From the NCBI GenBank assembly GCA_012964825.1, contig DTTI01000035.1, positions 1 to 64,000 of the forward strand: 64,000 bases of DNA, in the 5' to 3' direction. Each line of letters starts with the position of its first letter. The first letter of the stretch is position 1. The translations under genes were made by a program, and so were the position numbers. The notes under the pieces were generated by a model. The model saw nothing but the letters and a program-made list of their open reading frames with translations, searched no databases and was not told where the DNA came from. The stretch is from Candidatus Neomarinimicrobiota bacterium. Its GTDB lineage: Bacteria; Fidelibacterota; Marinisomatia; Marinisomatales; S15-B10. Positions 8,126 to 16,164 of the stretch are shown piece by piece.

Positions 8126-11068
8126 ATGAAAAGAGTAACTGTTTTGTTCGTGCTCATAGCCGTTCTGTCTGCCGAAAACGGAAATCCATTTGATATATTC
8201 CAATACCGAAATATTGGACCCACTCGAGGAGGCCGTGTTACAGCCGTGGAAGGTGTGGTGAAACATCCCGGAACTTTTTACATGGGTGCCACCGGCGGCG
8301 GTGTCTGGAAGACCACTGATTTTGGTGTAACCTGGAACAACGTCTCTGACGGTTATTTCGCTACCCCATCCATTGGAGCAATTGCTGTTGTTCAATCCAA
8401 TCCTGAAGTGGTTTATGTCGGAACTGGCTCAGACGGGCTTCGCTCAAATGTGATTACTGGAAAAGGCATGTACAAATCAACTGATAGTGGTGAAACATGG
8501 CAACATGTGGGACTGAAAAATACTGGTCAGGTTGGTGCTGTTGAGGTTCATCCCACAAACCCGGAAATTATATTTGTGGCGGCCATCGGGCAGGCTTTTC
8601 AGCCAAACGAAGAGCGCGGTGTTTTCAGGACGGAAGACGGCGGAAAGACATGGAAAAAGGTCCTTTTCATCGCTGACACGGTGGGTATTTCCGACCTGGA
8701 GTTTGCACCAGATGACCCCAATACTGTTTATGCCACAGCTTGGCGGGCTGAGCGGAAGCCGTGGACAATCATCAGTGGTGGCGAGAACGGAGGTATTTAC
8801 AAGTCCACAGATGGAGGTGACACTTGGAGACTAAAAAGAAACGGATTGCCGGAGGGGCTCATCGGAAAAATCGATCTGGCCGTTTCAGCGGCTGATCCAA
8901 ACAGGCTATCAGCTATTGTTGAGGCACCAGGAGATTCCGGCGGTCTTTATCGGTCCGATGACAGGAGCGAGTCCTTCCGCCAAGTCAGCGACCGCAAGGA
9001 ACTGGTGAACAGGCCTTTCTATTACGCAAATCTGGAATCCAACCCGCTGAACGCGGATATTCTTTTTTCTAACGCCAACCGGTTCATGCGATCCGACGAC
9101 GGCGGTGAAACGTGGCGGATTCTTTCAACACCACACGGCGACAATCACGATATCTGGATCCACCCAGCCGACACTTCCCTATGGGTTCAAGCCAACGATG
9201 GTGGTGTTAATGTAACAACCAACTCAGGCAAAACATGGACAACCCAATTCAACCAACCGACGGCGGAGCTGTACCAGGTTGAGGTGGATGATCAGTATCC
9301 GTACTGGTTGTATGCCGGCCAACAGGATAATTCAACTATCGCCGTGCCCAGTCTGCCGCCATTGAATGCGCCTGGTGGGGGAATCAACCTTTGGATGGCT
9401 GTAGGCGGGTGTGAAACGGGGCCCGCTGTTCCTAAACCCGGCGCACCATGGATTGTTTACTCCAACTGCAAAGGAAGGTTTGGCACCTTTGATAAGCGGA
9501 CCGGCCAGGAAAAACGGTATTATGTCGGCGCAGCAAACATTTACGGACATAACCCCAAAGACATGAAGTTCCGTTTCCAGCGGGTGTCACCTATCCATGT
9601 CTCCGCGCATAATCCGAATACTGTTTATCACACATCACAGTTTGTGCACAAAACAACTAATGATGGAGAAACATGGGAGATCATTTCCCCCGATCTCACC
9701 GCCTTTGAGCCGGACAAGCAGGTTTTCTCCGGATCACCCATAACACGGGATATAACTGGTGAGGAAAATTACAGCACAATTTATGCTATTCGTGAATCCG
9801 CCTTAAAAAAAGGCGTCATATGGGTAGGCGCCAATGATGGACCCGTCCATGTTACCCGGAACAGTGGTAAGAATTGGAAAAACGTTACACCCAAAGATCT
9901 TCTTCCCGGCGGCCGTGTAGATGCTGTAGAACCATCGCCGCACAAGGCATCAAAAGCTTATATCGCGGTCCTCCGCTACCAACTGGGAGACTGGAAACCA
10001 TATATTTATAAAACAGAAAACTATGGAAAAAGCTGGGTTCTTCTTACGAACGGGAAAAACGGAATACCGGCTGATTATCCAACCCGAGTGGTACGAGAAG
10101 ATCCTAACCGTAAAGGGCTCCTATATGCCGGTACAGAATTTGGTCTGTTTATGTCTTTCGATGACGGAGAAACTTGGCGAGCATTTCAACAAAATCTGCC
10201 GGTTACACCGGTAACAGACATTAAGGTTTACCGTAATAATCTTGCCATATCCACCATGGGGCGCTCTTTCTGGGTTCTTGATGATATTTCCGCATTGCAT
10301 ACATGGGAAAAGTCTGTCGACACAGGCTATACCACACTCTTTAAACCAAAGGATACGCACCGTTACCGCTATCGTAGTTTTGGTCGCTCTGGTGTTCCTG
10401 ACTATCCACCATCATCTGTGATCATTGATTATTTTTTGGCGAATGAACCACCTGTTGATGTAACAATAGACATACTTAACAGCCGAGGTAGTATTGTGAG
10501 ATCATATAGCAGTACATCATCAGAAACAGGGGACTCACAAGCCCAGACGAATATGGCCACTGGATTCTTTATGAGAGGCGGAATTACTACTCTTGAAAAA
10601 AGTGCGGGAACCCACCGTTTCCGCTGGGATCTTCGTCACGCAGGCGCTTGGGACATAAATCCCAGAAGAGCCTTTCGAAACGGCCCTATGGCGGCGGCGG
10701 GTCGCTATACTGTCAGAATGACTGTTGATGGTAAAGAACACAAACAGTCTTTTCAACTAATGGCTGATCCAAGGATAAAGCAAAGTGGCGTCACCACTCA
10801 AGATCTGTCTGAACAGGAGAAGCTTGCACTCCAAGTAAGAGATCTTCTGTCCAGCGCGAGGCGGCTCGCTGAAGAAAAATCTTCAGACAAATCATCAGAA
10901 TCTTACCGTATGCTTGTTACAGATGATGGACCTTATCCTCAACCCATGCTTGTTGATCAAATTCAATACCTTGCATCAATGATAGATCAAGCTGACCAGC
11001 TGCCTGGGAAAGACGCCTATGATCGCTTCAAAGAATTGAAAGAAGAATTAGATTTATTAATGAAATAA
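8126..11068 (+). CDS. Secreted VPS10/sortilin-type BNR-repeat protein
   Basis: A 980-residue protein with a signal peptide (residues 1-18), followed by a long array of BNR/Asp-box blades such as TDFGVTWNN, STDSGETWQHV, TEDGGKTWKKV, STDGGDTWRL, SDDGGETWRI and SFDDGETWRAF. These form one or two large sialidase-like propellers (about residues 25-740). The C-terminal 200 residues contain a beta-sandwich with RWDLRHAGAWDINPRRA and a helical tail. Such proteins are abundant in marine Bacteroidota-like bacteria and are often labelled glycosyl hydrolase or sortilin, but catalytic residues of true sialidases are not evident. It is likely a periplasmic or secreted binding or processing protein. A good AAGTAGG-type site precedes the ATG. 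Confidence 0.82.
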   Translation: MKRVTVLFVLIAVLSAENGNPFDIFQYRNIGPTRGGRVTAVEGVVKHPGTFYMGATGGGVWKTTDFGVTWNNVSDGYFATPSIGAIAVVQSNPEVVYVGTGSDGLRSNVITGKGMYKSTDSGETWQHVGLKNTGQVGAVEVHPTNPEIIFVAAIGQAFQPNEERGVFRTEDGGKTWKKVLFIADTVGISDLEFAPDDPNTVYATAWRAERKPWTIISGGENGGIYKSTDGGDTWRLKRNGLPEGLIGKIDLAVSAADPNRLSAIVEAPGDSGGLYRSDDRSESFRQVSDRKELVNRPFYYANLESNPLNADILFSNANRFMRSDDGGETWRILSTPHGDNHDIWIHPADTSLWVQANDGGVNVTTNSGKTWTTQFNQPTAELYQVEVDDQYPYWLYAGQQDNSTIAVPSLPPLNAPGGGINLWMAVGGCETGPAVPKPGAPWIVYSNCKGRFGTFDKRTGQEKRYYVGAANIYGHNPKDMKFRFQRVSPIHVSAHNPNTVYHTSQFVHKTTNDGETWEIISPDLTAFEPDKQVFSGSPITRDITGEENYSTIYAIRESALKKGVIWVGANDGPVHVTRNSGKNWKNVTPKDLLPGGRVDAVEPSPHKASKAYIAVLRYQLGDWKPYIYKTENYGKSWVLLTNGKNGIPADYPTRVVREDPNRKGLLYAGTEFGLFMSFDDGETWRAFQQNLPVTPVTDIKVYRNNLAISTMGRSFWVLDDISALHTWEKSVDTGYTTLFKPKDTHRYRYRSFGRSGVPDYPPSSVIIDYFLANEPPVDVTIDILNSRGSIVRSYSSTSSETGDSQAQTNMATGFFMRGGITTLEKSAGTHRFRWDLRHAGAWDINPRRAFRNGPMAAAGRYTVRMTVDGKEHKQSFQLMADPRIKQSGVTTQDLSEQEKLALQVRDLLSSARRLAEEKSSDKSSESYRMLVTDDGPYPQPMLVDQIQYLASMIDQADQLPGKDAYDRFKELKEELDLLMK

Positions 11069-11167
11069 GATTTTTTTGACTTAACTATCAGTAAAAAATG
11101 TGCTTTAACATACCTTTTGGCTAGATTTTCACTGTGTTCAGATAATAAAATATCTTCAAGAAAACAA

Positions 11168-11752
11168 TTGCAAAAAAAACTTCATTTAAACTTTCATAAC
11201 CTATTAATCCTTCTAGCGTTAATTATGTTAAATGCTTGTGATGAATCAGGCAGAATATTGTCAAATGAAGAAGAGAATAATAGTGAAAGAAAAAATCTAA
11301 TGCAGCACATGCCGGAAGCAAAATGCAACAATTCAGTCTGCCACGGAGGTGAAATTAAGGTAAGCAAGTTGGGTGCTGTAATAAGTCACAACGCAGGAAA
11401 AGATTGCCTTACATGTCACTCCATTGAAGGTGCCGGCAGAGGTATTTTTGTGGTGGCAGGTAGTGTTTACAAACCTGATGGTGAAACCCCATATCCAAAT
11501 CTCAAAATAAAACTATACCCGGGAAAAAATAGATTGGGTACCCCTGTTGCAATTTTGGAAGTTGACGGAAACGGAAACTTTTATACTACCAAGAGGATGA
11601 TAGGAGGGTTTGGTGATGGGGATTTCGGCTCTCTTTATCCTACTATTGTTAGTAAAGAGGGTGAGCTTCACATGCCAGTTTCTTTCAGCATTTCAATGGG
11701 AGGATGTAATTCCTGTCACGGTGTAGACGTAGCCAGGATTTTCGCAAAGTAA
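11168..11752 (+). CDS. Multiheme cytochrome c lipoprotein with inserted beta-sandwich
   Basis: A 194-residue protein if started at TTG 11168, which gives a textbook lipoprotein signal with lipobox L21-N22-A23-C24; an upstream TTG at 11117 would give a longer, less convincing leader. Three heme-c sites are seen: an expanded CX4CH at C53/C58/H59, and CXXCH at C80/C83/H84 and C180/C183/H184. Between the second and third sites, VVAGSVYKPDGETPYPNL onward looks like a carboxypeptidase-regulatory beta-sandwich. It is probably an outer-membrane or periplasmic electron carrier. Function is unknown, and it ends 1 nt before the convergent GGT-like gene. Confidence 0.68.
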   Translation: MQKKLHLNFHNLLILLALIMLNACDESGRILSNEEENNSERKNLMQHMPEAKCNNSVCHGGEIKVSKLGAVISHNAGKDCLTCHSIEGAGRGIFVVAGSVYKPDGETPYPNLKIKLYPGKNRLGTPVAILEVDGNGNFYTTKRMIGGFGDGDFGSLYPTIVSKEGELHMPVSFSISMGGCNSCHGVDVARIFAK

Positions 11753-11753
11753 A

Positions 11754-13412
11754 CTAATTTTTGGGTGAGTCAGCAGACCCTTCCCAATCGGGATCCGAGA
11801 CTCCTAGCCATTCTCCAGTCAACGTATCCAGCATTACAGCATTTGACCTCCCGAACATACCGGGGCGCCGTTTCATAAATACATTGTAGTTCAATCCAGC
11901 AAGATAGCTACTGTCTTGATGTGACCAACCACTGTCACCAGTCCATTCTAGATCAATTCCATGTTCGAGAGGATGGACTCGTGGAAGAGCCAGAGCTTTA
12001 TCCAAAGAATAGCCTTGATCTATAACACGGCTTGTGATGGCTACCACTGCAGAGGGTATTCTTGAACCACCCGCTGCACCCAGAGCCAGAATTGGTTTAC
12101 CATCTTTCATCACAATAAGAGGCGAAATGTGTGATGCCGCCCGCTGCCCAGCCTTCATTTCCCCTAAGTATCCGCCTAGGGTTGCGGCATAAATAAAGCC
12201 AAGCCCCGGAGTTGCAACCTTTGAGCCCATGGCGGGGCCTAATGTCTGAGTCAAAGCCACTACCATTCCGTTACGGTCAACTACGGTTAAATGGGAGGTA
12301 TGACCGACCGGTTCTGTCCATGCCGGAGGAAGTCCTGTGGCTGAAGGCTCAGATGGAAACGCCTTTGATGAAAGTAATCCAGTCTCAAGAGCTCGCTTTT
12401 GAGCCCACGCCTTTGATGTGAGACGATTCGCATCTTCTATAGGCAGATCTCCGTCACGATCCAGGTACGCGGCTGAAATGGCGTGATAAATTACCCGCGC
12501 CCAGTCAGCATCATCAAAAAGTGAGTCGGGGAATTCCTCCATGATATGAAGTGCTTCTATAGTGATAGCACCATAGGAAGGCAACCAAAGAGCGGCCAGA
12601 TCATATCCTCGGTAGCTGCCTCTAACAATGTGAGAATCCTCAGCCCTGTACTCGGCGAGAGATTCCATGGTAAGAACACCACCGTTTCGCTGAATATCAT
12701 CGACCATTCTTTCAGCGATCCACCCCCTGTAAAACTGAGTAGAGCCTTCATCGGAAATGGCCTGCAGAACCTTTGCCAAATCTTCTTGCTTCATGATCTC
12801 CCAGGGATCATGGACGGTTCCATCCTTCTTAAGATAATGGCGCCTGGTCCCCTCAAATTCATTTAACTGATTAACTACCCACTTACGTCGAAATACTTCC
12901 CCTGGAAGAATAGGTGTTCCTTCTTTTGCATATTTTATCGCTGGTCCCATTACTATTGCCCTAGGCAGCGAACCATAGGATTTAAGTGCTTTATCCAAAC
13001 CAGCCACTACCCCTGGAACACCAACCGTGGGATAACCGTATCTTGCTTTTGGTGCAGTAACGTGATCGTAGGATAAAGGAGCCTGTGTCGTGGCATCAAT
13101 TCCGTGAATCTCTCCCTCAGTAGTATGGATAAGAATTTGTGCCCTTCCACCAATGCCACTCATGCTCGGCTCCACCACAGCCAGAGCATAGGCAGCAGCT
13201 ACTGCTGCATCTACGGCATTGCCTCCCTGCTCCAACATGGCTACGCCTGCCTCAGTCGCTAGAGGATGAGCCGTGGTAACAACACCATTTCTGGATCTGG
13301 CAACTTTCTGTGGTGCCGCCAGAGAGAGGTCCTCTTTGGCAGAGGATGGCGGTGCACAGCTTTCAAAGAAAAAGAAATAAAATAAGATCAGCGGAAGAAC
13401 CCACTTTTTCAT
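11754..13412 (-). CDS. Gamma-glutamyltransferase-family lipoprotein, divergent substrate site
   Basis: A 552-residue N-terminal-nucleophile hydrolase of the gamma-glutamyltransferase family. Starting at the ATG at 13412 gives a lipoprotein signal with Cys19 after FFES; an in-frame ATG at 13433 is the alternative. The self-cleavage site and nucleophile are visible as H-T372-S-H-L-T-V-V-D, matching the family TTHxSVVD motif, and GAAGGSRI matches the oxyanion-hole GG. By eye, two substrate contacts of classical enzymes differ: the arginine of IDFRE is replaced (IDATTQAP), and the aspartate of the MDDF region is replaced (TLGGY). It likely autoprocesses and hydrolyses an amide, but the classical gamma-glutamyl specificity is doubtful. 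An exported acylase role is plausible. Confidence 0.85.
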   Translation of the reverse strand: MKKWVLPLILFYFFFFESCAPPSSAKEDLSLAAPQKVARSRNGVVTTAHPLATEAGVAMLEQGGNAVDAAVAAAYALAVVEPSMSGIGGRAQILIHTTEGEIHGIDATTQAPLSYDHVTAPKARYGYPTVGVPGVVAGLDKALKSYGSLPRAIVMGPAIKYAKEGTPILPGEVFRRKWVVNQLNEFEGTRRHYLKKDGTVHDPWEIMKQEDLAKVLQAISDEGSTQFYRGWIAERMVDDIQRNGGVLTMESLAEYRAEDSHIVRGSYRGYDLAALWLPSYGAITIEALHIMEEFPDSLFDDADWARVIYHAISAAYLDRDGDLPIEDANRLTSKAWAQKRALETGLLSSKAFPSEPSATGLPPAWTEPVGHTSHLTVVDRNGMVVALTQTLGPAMGSKVATPGLGFIYAATLGGYLGEMKAGQRAASHISPLIVMKDGKPILALGAAGGSRIPSAVVAITSRVIDQGYSLDKALALPRVHPLEHGIDLEWTGDSGWSHQDSSYLAGLNYNVFMKRRPGMFGRSNAVMLDTLTGEWLGVSDPDWEGSADSPKN

Positions 13413-13572
13413 TTTTGCTCTTCTCATTAACATATTTAGACTCTATTGCGAATAGGAAAATACAAGCTAACCATTGAGCCGGACAGAATAAAATACGTTT
13501 GGAATCAGCACTTGTGTGAGAGGGGACTCCGCTTTGAAGAAAGCTACTATTGATGTTAGACTCACCAGTTTA

Positions 13573-16164
13573 ATGAAACACCTTCCCCTAATTTTATTAG
13601 TCGCCGCATTATCTTTTCAACTCGGATGCAATAACGCTGAGAACTTGCCAACAGAGATCACGCTTACGGAAGGCTGGTTGTTCAGAGAGTCGAATTCTTC
13701 AGATTGGTTTCCGGCAACAGTCCCTGGCACTGTTCATACTGATCTTCTTAATAATAATCTTATAAATGATCCATTCCTCGGCAACAACGAGGAGGATTTA
13801 CAATGGATTGAGGATAAAAATTGGGAATATAAGACAATTTTTTTCGTTGACCGGGAGCTTATGGGAAATGATGTCATAGAGCTTGAATTCGACGGTCTCG
13901 ACACTTATGCCGATGTTTATCTCAATGAACAACCCATTCTGAAAGCAGATAACATGTTCCGAGCATGGCGAGTTGCTTGTAAGAAAATCTTGCGTGAAGG
14001 GGAAAATGAATTACGTATTCACTTTCATTCCCCTGTTAGAGTTGGCCAAAGAAAACTTGAAACCTCCCCTTATCTCATCCCAACTTCTAATGAGCCTAAA
14101 CCCGTTGGATATCAAACCAGTGTCCACACACGAAAGGCACAGTATCACTACGGTTGGGATTGGGGACCTCGACTAGTGACGTCGGGAATCTGGCGTCCAA
14201 TTGTATTAAGTGGATGGAGCAGTGTAAAAATAAGAAGTGTCTTCTATCAACTCAACAAACTTACTGAAGCAAATGCTCATTACTCAGCCCATCTAGAAAT
14301 TGAGGCAGCTAAGGAGATGCAAATTGACGCACATATTGCCCTCAACTCTAAAATAGCAGGAGAGGTAACTAAGCAAACTAAATTAAATAAAGGAATGAAT
14401 TTCCTGTCAGTAGACTTCATTATAGATAATCCCAAACTGTGGTGGCCAAACGGCCTTGGCGAACAAAACCTGTATCAAATCACCACCGAAGTCCTGTCAA
14501 AAGGTGAAATCCTTGATTCAAAAGAGGAAAGGATAGGTGTCAAGACGTTGGAGCTCATTAGAGAGCCAGATGACGTTGGAACCAGTTTTTACTTTCGTAT
14601 TAATGGTGAACCGGTCTTCATGAAAGGCGCCAACTACATTCCGCCAGATTTCTTCAATCCAAGAGCCACCAAAAGTTATGAAGATTTAATCAGCGCGGCC
14701 AAGCATGCACACATGAATATGCTCCGTGTCTGGGGAGGCGGTGTGTATGAGAATGATGATTTTTACCGGCTGTGTGATGAGAATGGTATTTTGATCTGGC
14801 AAGACTTCATGTTCGCCTGCTGCATGGTCCCTGGAAATAAAGATCATCTTGAAAACATCCGCCTCGAGGCAGAACATAATATAAAACGACTGCGAAATCA
14901 CCCATCGGTGGCCTTATGGTGTGGAAATAATGAAAACCTTACGGGCTGGAGAGAATGGGGCTGGAAAAAACAATACAATCACTCCGACAATGATTCTGTT
15001 GCTATCTGGGAAACCTATGAAGAACTGTTCTACAATATTCTCCCGACTGCTGTTGAAACTTTTGATCCTGGTAAACCATACTGGCCTTCATCTCCCTCCG
15101 GTAAAAAAAATGAGCTCCAAAACCGGTCATCTGGTGATCAGCACGAGTGGGGTGTCTGGTTTGGTCAAATGCCGTTGTCACACTATGAATCAAATGCAGG
15201 TCGTTTCATCAGCGAATACGGCTTGCAGGCTCTACCCTCCTTGGAAACCGTAAAACAATTCGATCCACAGCACTGGAATAATGGGCTTTCCTCTCCAGTC
15301 CTCACCGCCCGGCAACGTTCCAAGATGCCGTGGATTGAACCAGGCTTTGATGGTTATGATATGATCGAACACTACATTTCCCTTGAGTATAAACCTGCAA
15401 AAGATTTTGAATCCTTCATCTATCTAAGTCAGCTTGCTCAGGCCGATGCGCTAAAACGTGCCGCAGAGGCCCATCGGCGGAACAAACCAACCACCATGGG
15501 TTCTCTTTACTGGCAGTTGGCTGATTGCTGGCCAACTGTTTCATGGTCTACTATCGATTTTTTCGGCAGACGTAAAGCTGGATACTTTGCTATTGAAAGA
15601 GCCTATAGGGAAGTCATTATATCTGCCTCCGATCATGGTGATTCAATTGAGGTCTCTGTTATATCGGAAAGACTTAACAATTTTCAGGGTGAAGCAATCA
15701 TTCGGTTACGAAACACAGAGAAAGGAATCTATTTAGCAGATTCCATACAGGTAGTAACCGATAATGACCAACCGAAGATAATCGCCATGTATGACAAAAT
15801 AGACCTCCTATCTGAGGTAACTGCTGAGGGTGCCATACTTCAAATGATTCTGTTAGAAAAGGGAGCAGTCATTCATCAGAACTATCATTTGTTTGTGAAA
15901 TCTAAATCTTTAATACTAACTGAACCCAAAATTGAGATTCAAACAACCTTTCAAAATGAATTGATCCATCTCCAACTTCAATCGGATGTCTTTGTAAAAA
16001 GTGTGGAATTGTCCAGTATAGATATTGAAGGCTTTTTCTCAGATAACTTTTTTAATCTGTTTCCCGGTGAACCGGTCAAGGTTCAGTTTCAACCGAAAAA
16101 ATCTGGGGGGAAGAAGCCCCCTCATTTTCAAATTCGAAGCTTATTTGATACCCTTGATAAATAA
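13573..16164 (+). CDS. Beta-mannosidase lipoprotein (GH2)
   Basis: An 863-residue glycoside hydrolase family 2 enzyme. The ATG at 13573 is preferred over the upstream in-frame start at 13516 because it gives a compact lipoprotein signal with Cys19 (SFQLGC). The sugar-binding, immunoglobulin-like and TIM-barrel domains follow in order. Beta-mannosidase hallmarks are HYGWDWGPRLVTSGIWRP, FMKGANYIPPD and LRVWGGGVYE. The acid/base is E454 in WCGNNEN and the nucleophile is E548 in ISEYGLQALPS. It would release terminal beta-mannose outside the cytoplasm. It slightly overlaps the GH92 gene downstream, and the two form a natural pair: GH92 removes alpha-mannose and this enzyme cuts the remaining Man-beta-1,4-GlcNAc or mannan link. 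Confidence 0.92.
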   Translation: MKHLPLILLVAALSFQLGCNNAENLPTEITLTEGWLFRESNSSDWFPATVPGTVHTDLLNNNLINDPFLGNNEEDLQWIEDKNWEYKTIFFVDRELMGNDVIELEFDGLDTYADVYLNEQPILKADNMFRAWRVACKKILREGENELRIHFHSPVRVGQRKLETSPYLIPTSNEPKPVGYQTSVHTRKAQYHYGWDWGPRLVTSGIWRPIVLSGWSSVKIRSVFYQLNKLTEANAHYSAHLEIEAAKEMQIDAHIALNSKIAGEVTKQTKLNKGMNFLSVDFIIDNPKLWWPNGLGEQNLYQITTEVLSKGEILDSKEERIGVKTLELIREPDDVGTSFYFRINGEPVFMKGANYIPPDFFNPRATKSYEDLISAAKHAHMNMLRVWGGGVYENDDFYRLCDENGILIWQDFMFACCMVPGNKDHLENIRLEAEHNIKRLRNHPSVALWCGNNENLTGWREWGWKKQYNHSDNDSVAIWETYEELFYNILPTAVETFDPGKPYWPSSPSGKKNELQNRSSGDQHEWGVWFGQMPLSHYESNAGRFISEYGLQALPSLETVKQFDPQHWNNGLSSPVLTARQRSKMPWIEPGFDGYDMIEHYISLEYKPAKDFESFIYLSQLAQADALKRAAEAHRRNKPTTMGSLYWQLADCWPTVSWSTIDFFGRRKAGYFAIERAYREVIISASDHGDSIEVSVISERLNNFQGEAIIRLRNTEKGIYLADSIQVVTDNDQPKIIAMYDKIDLLSEVTAEGAILQMILLEKGAVIHQNYHLFVKSKSLILTEPKIEIQTTFQNELIHLQLQSDVFVKSVELSSIDIEGFFSDNFFNLFPGEPVKVQFQPKKSGGKKPPHFQIRSLFDTLDK

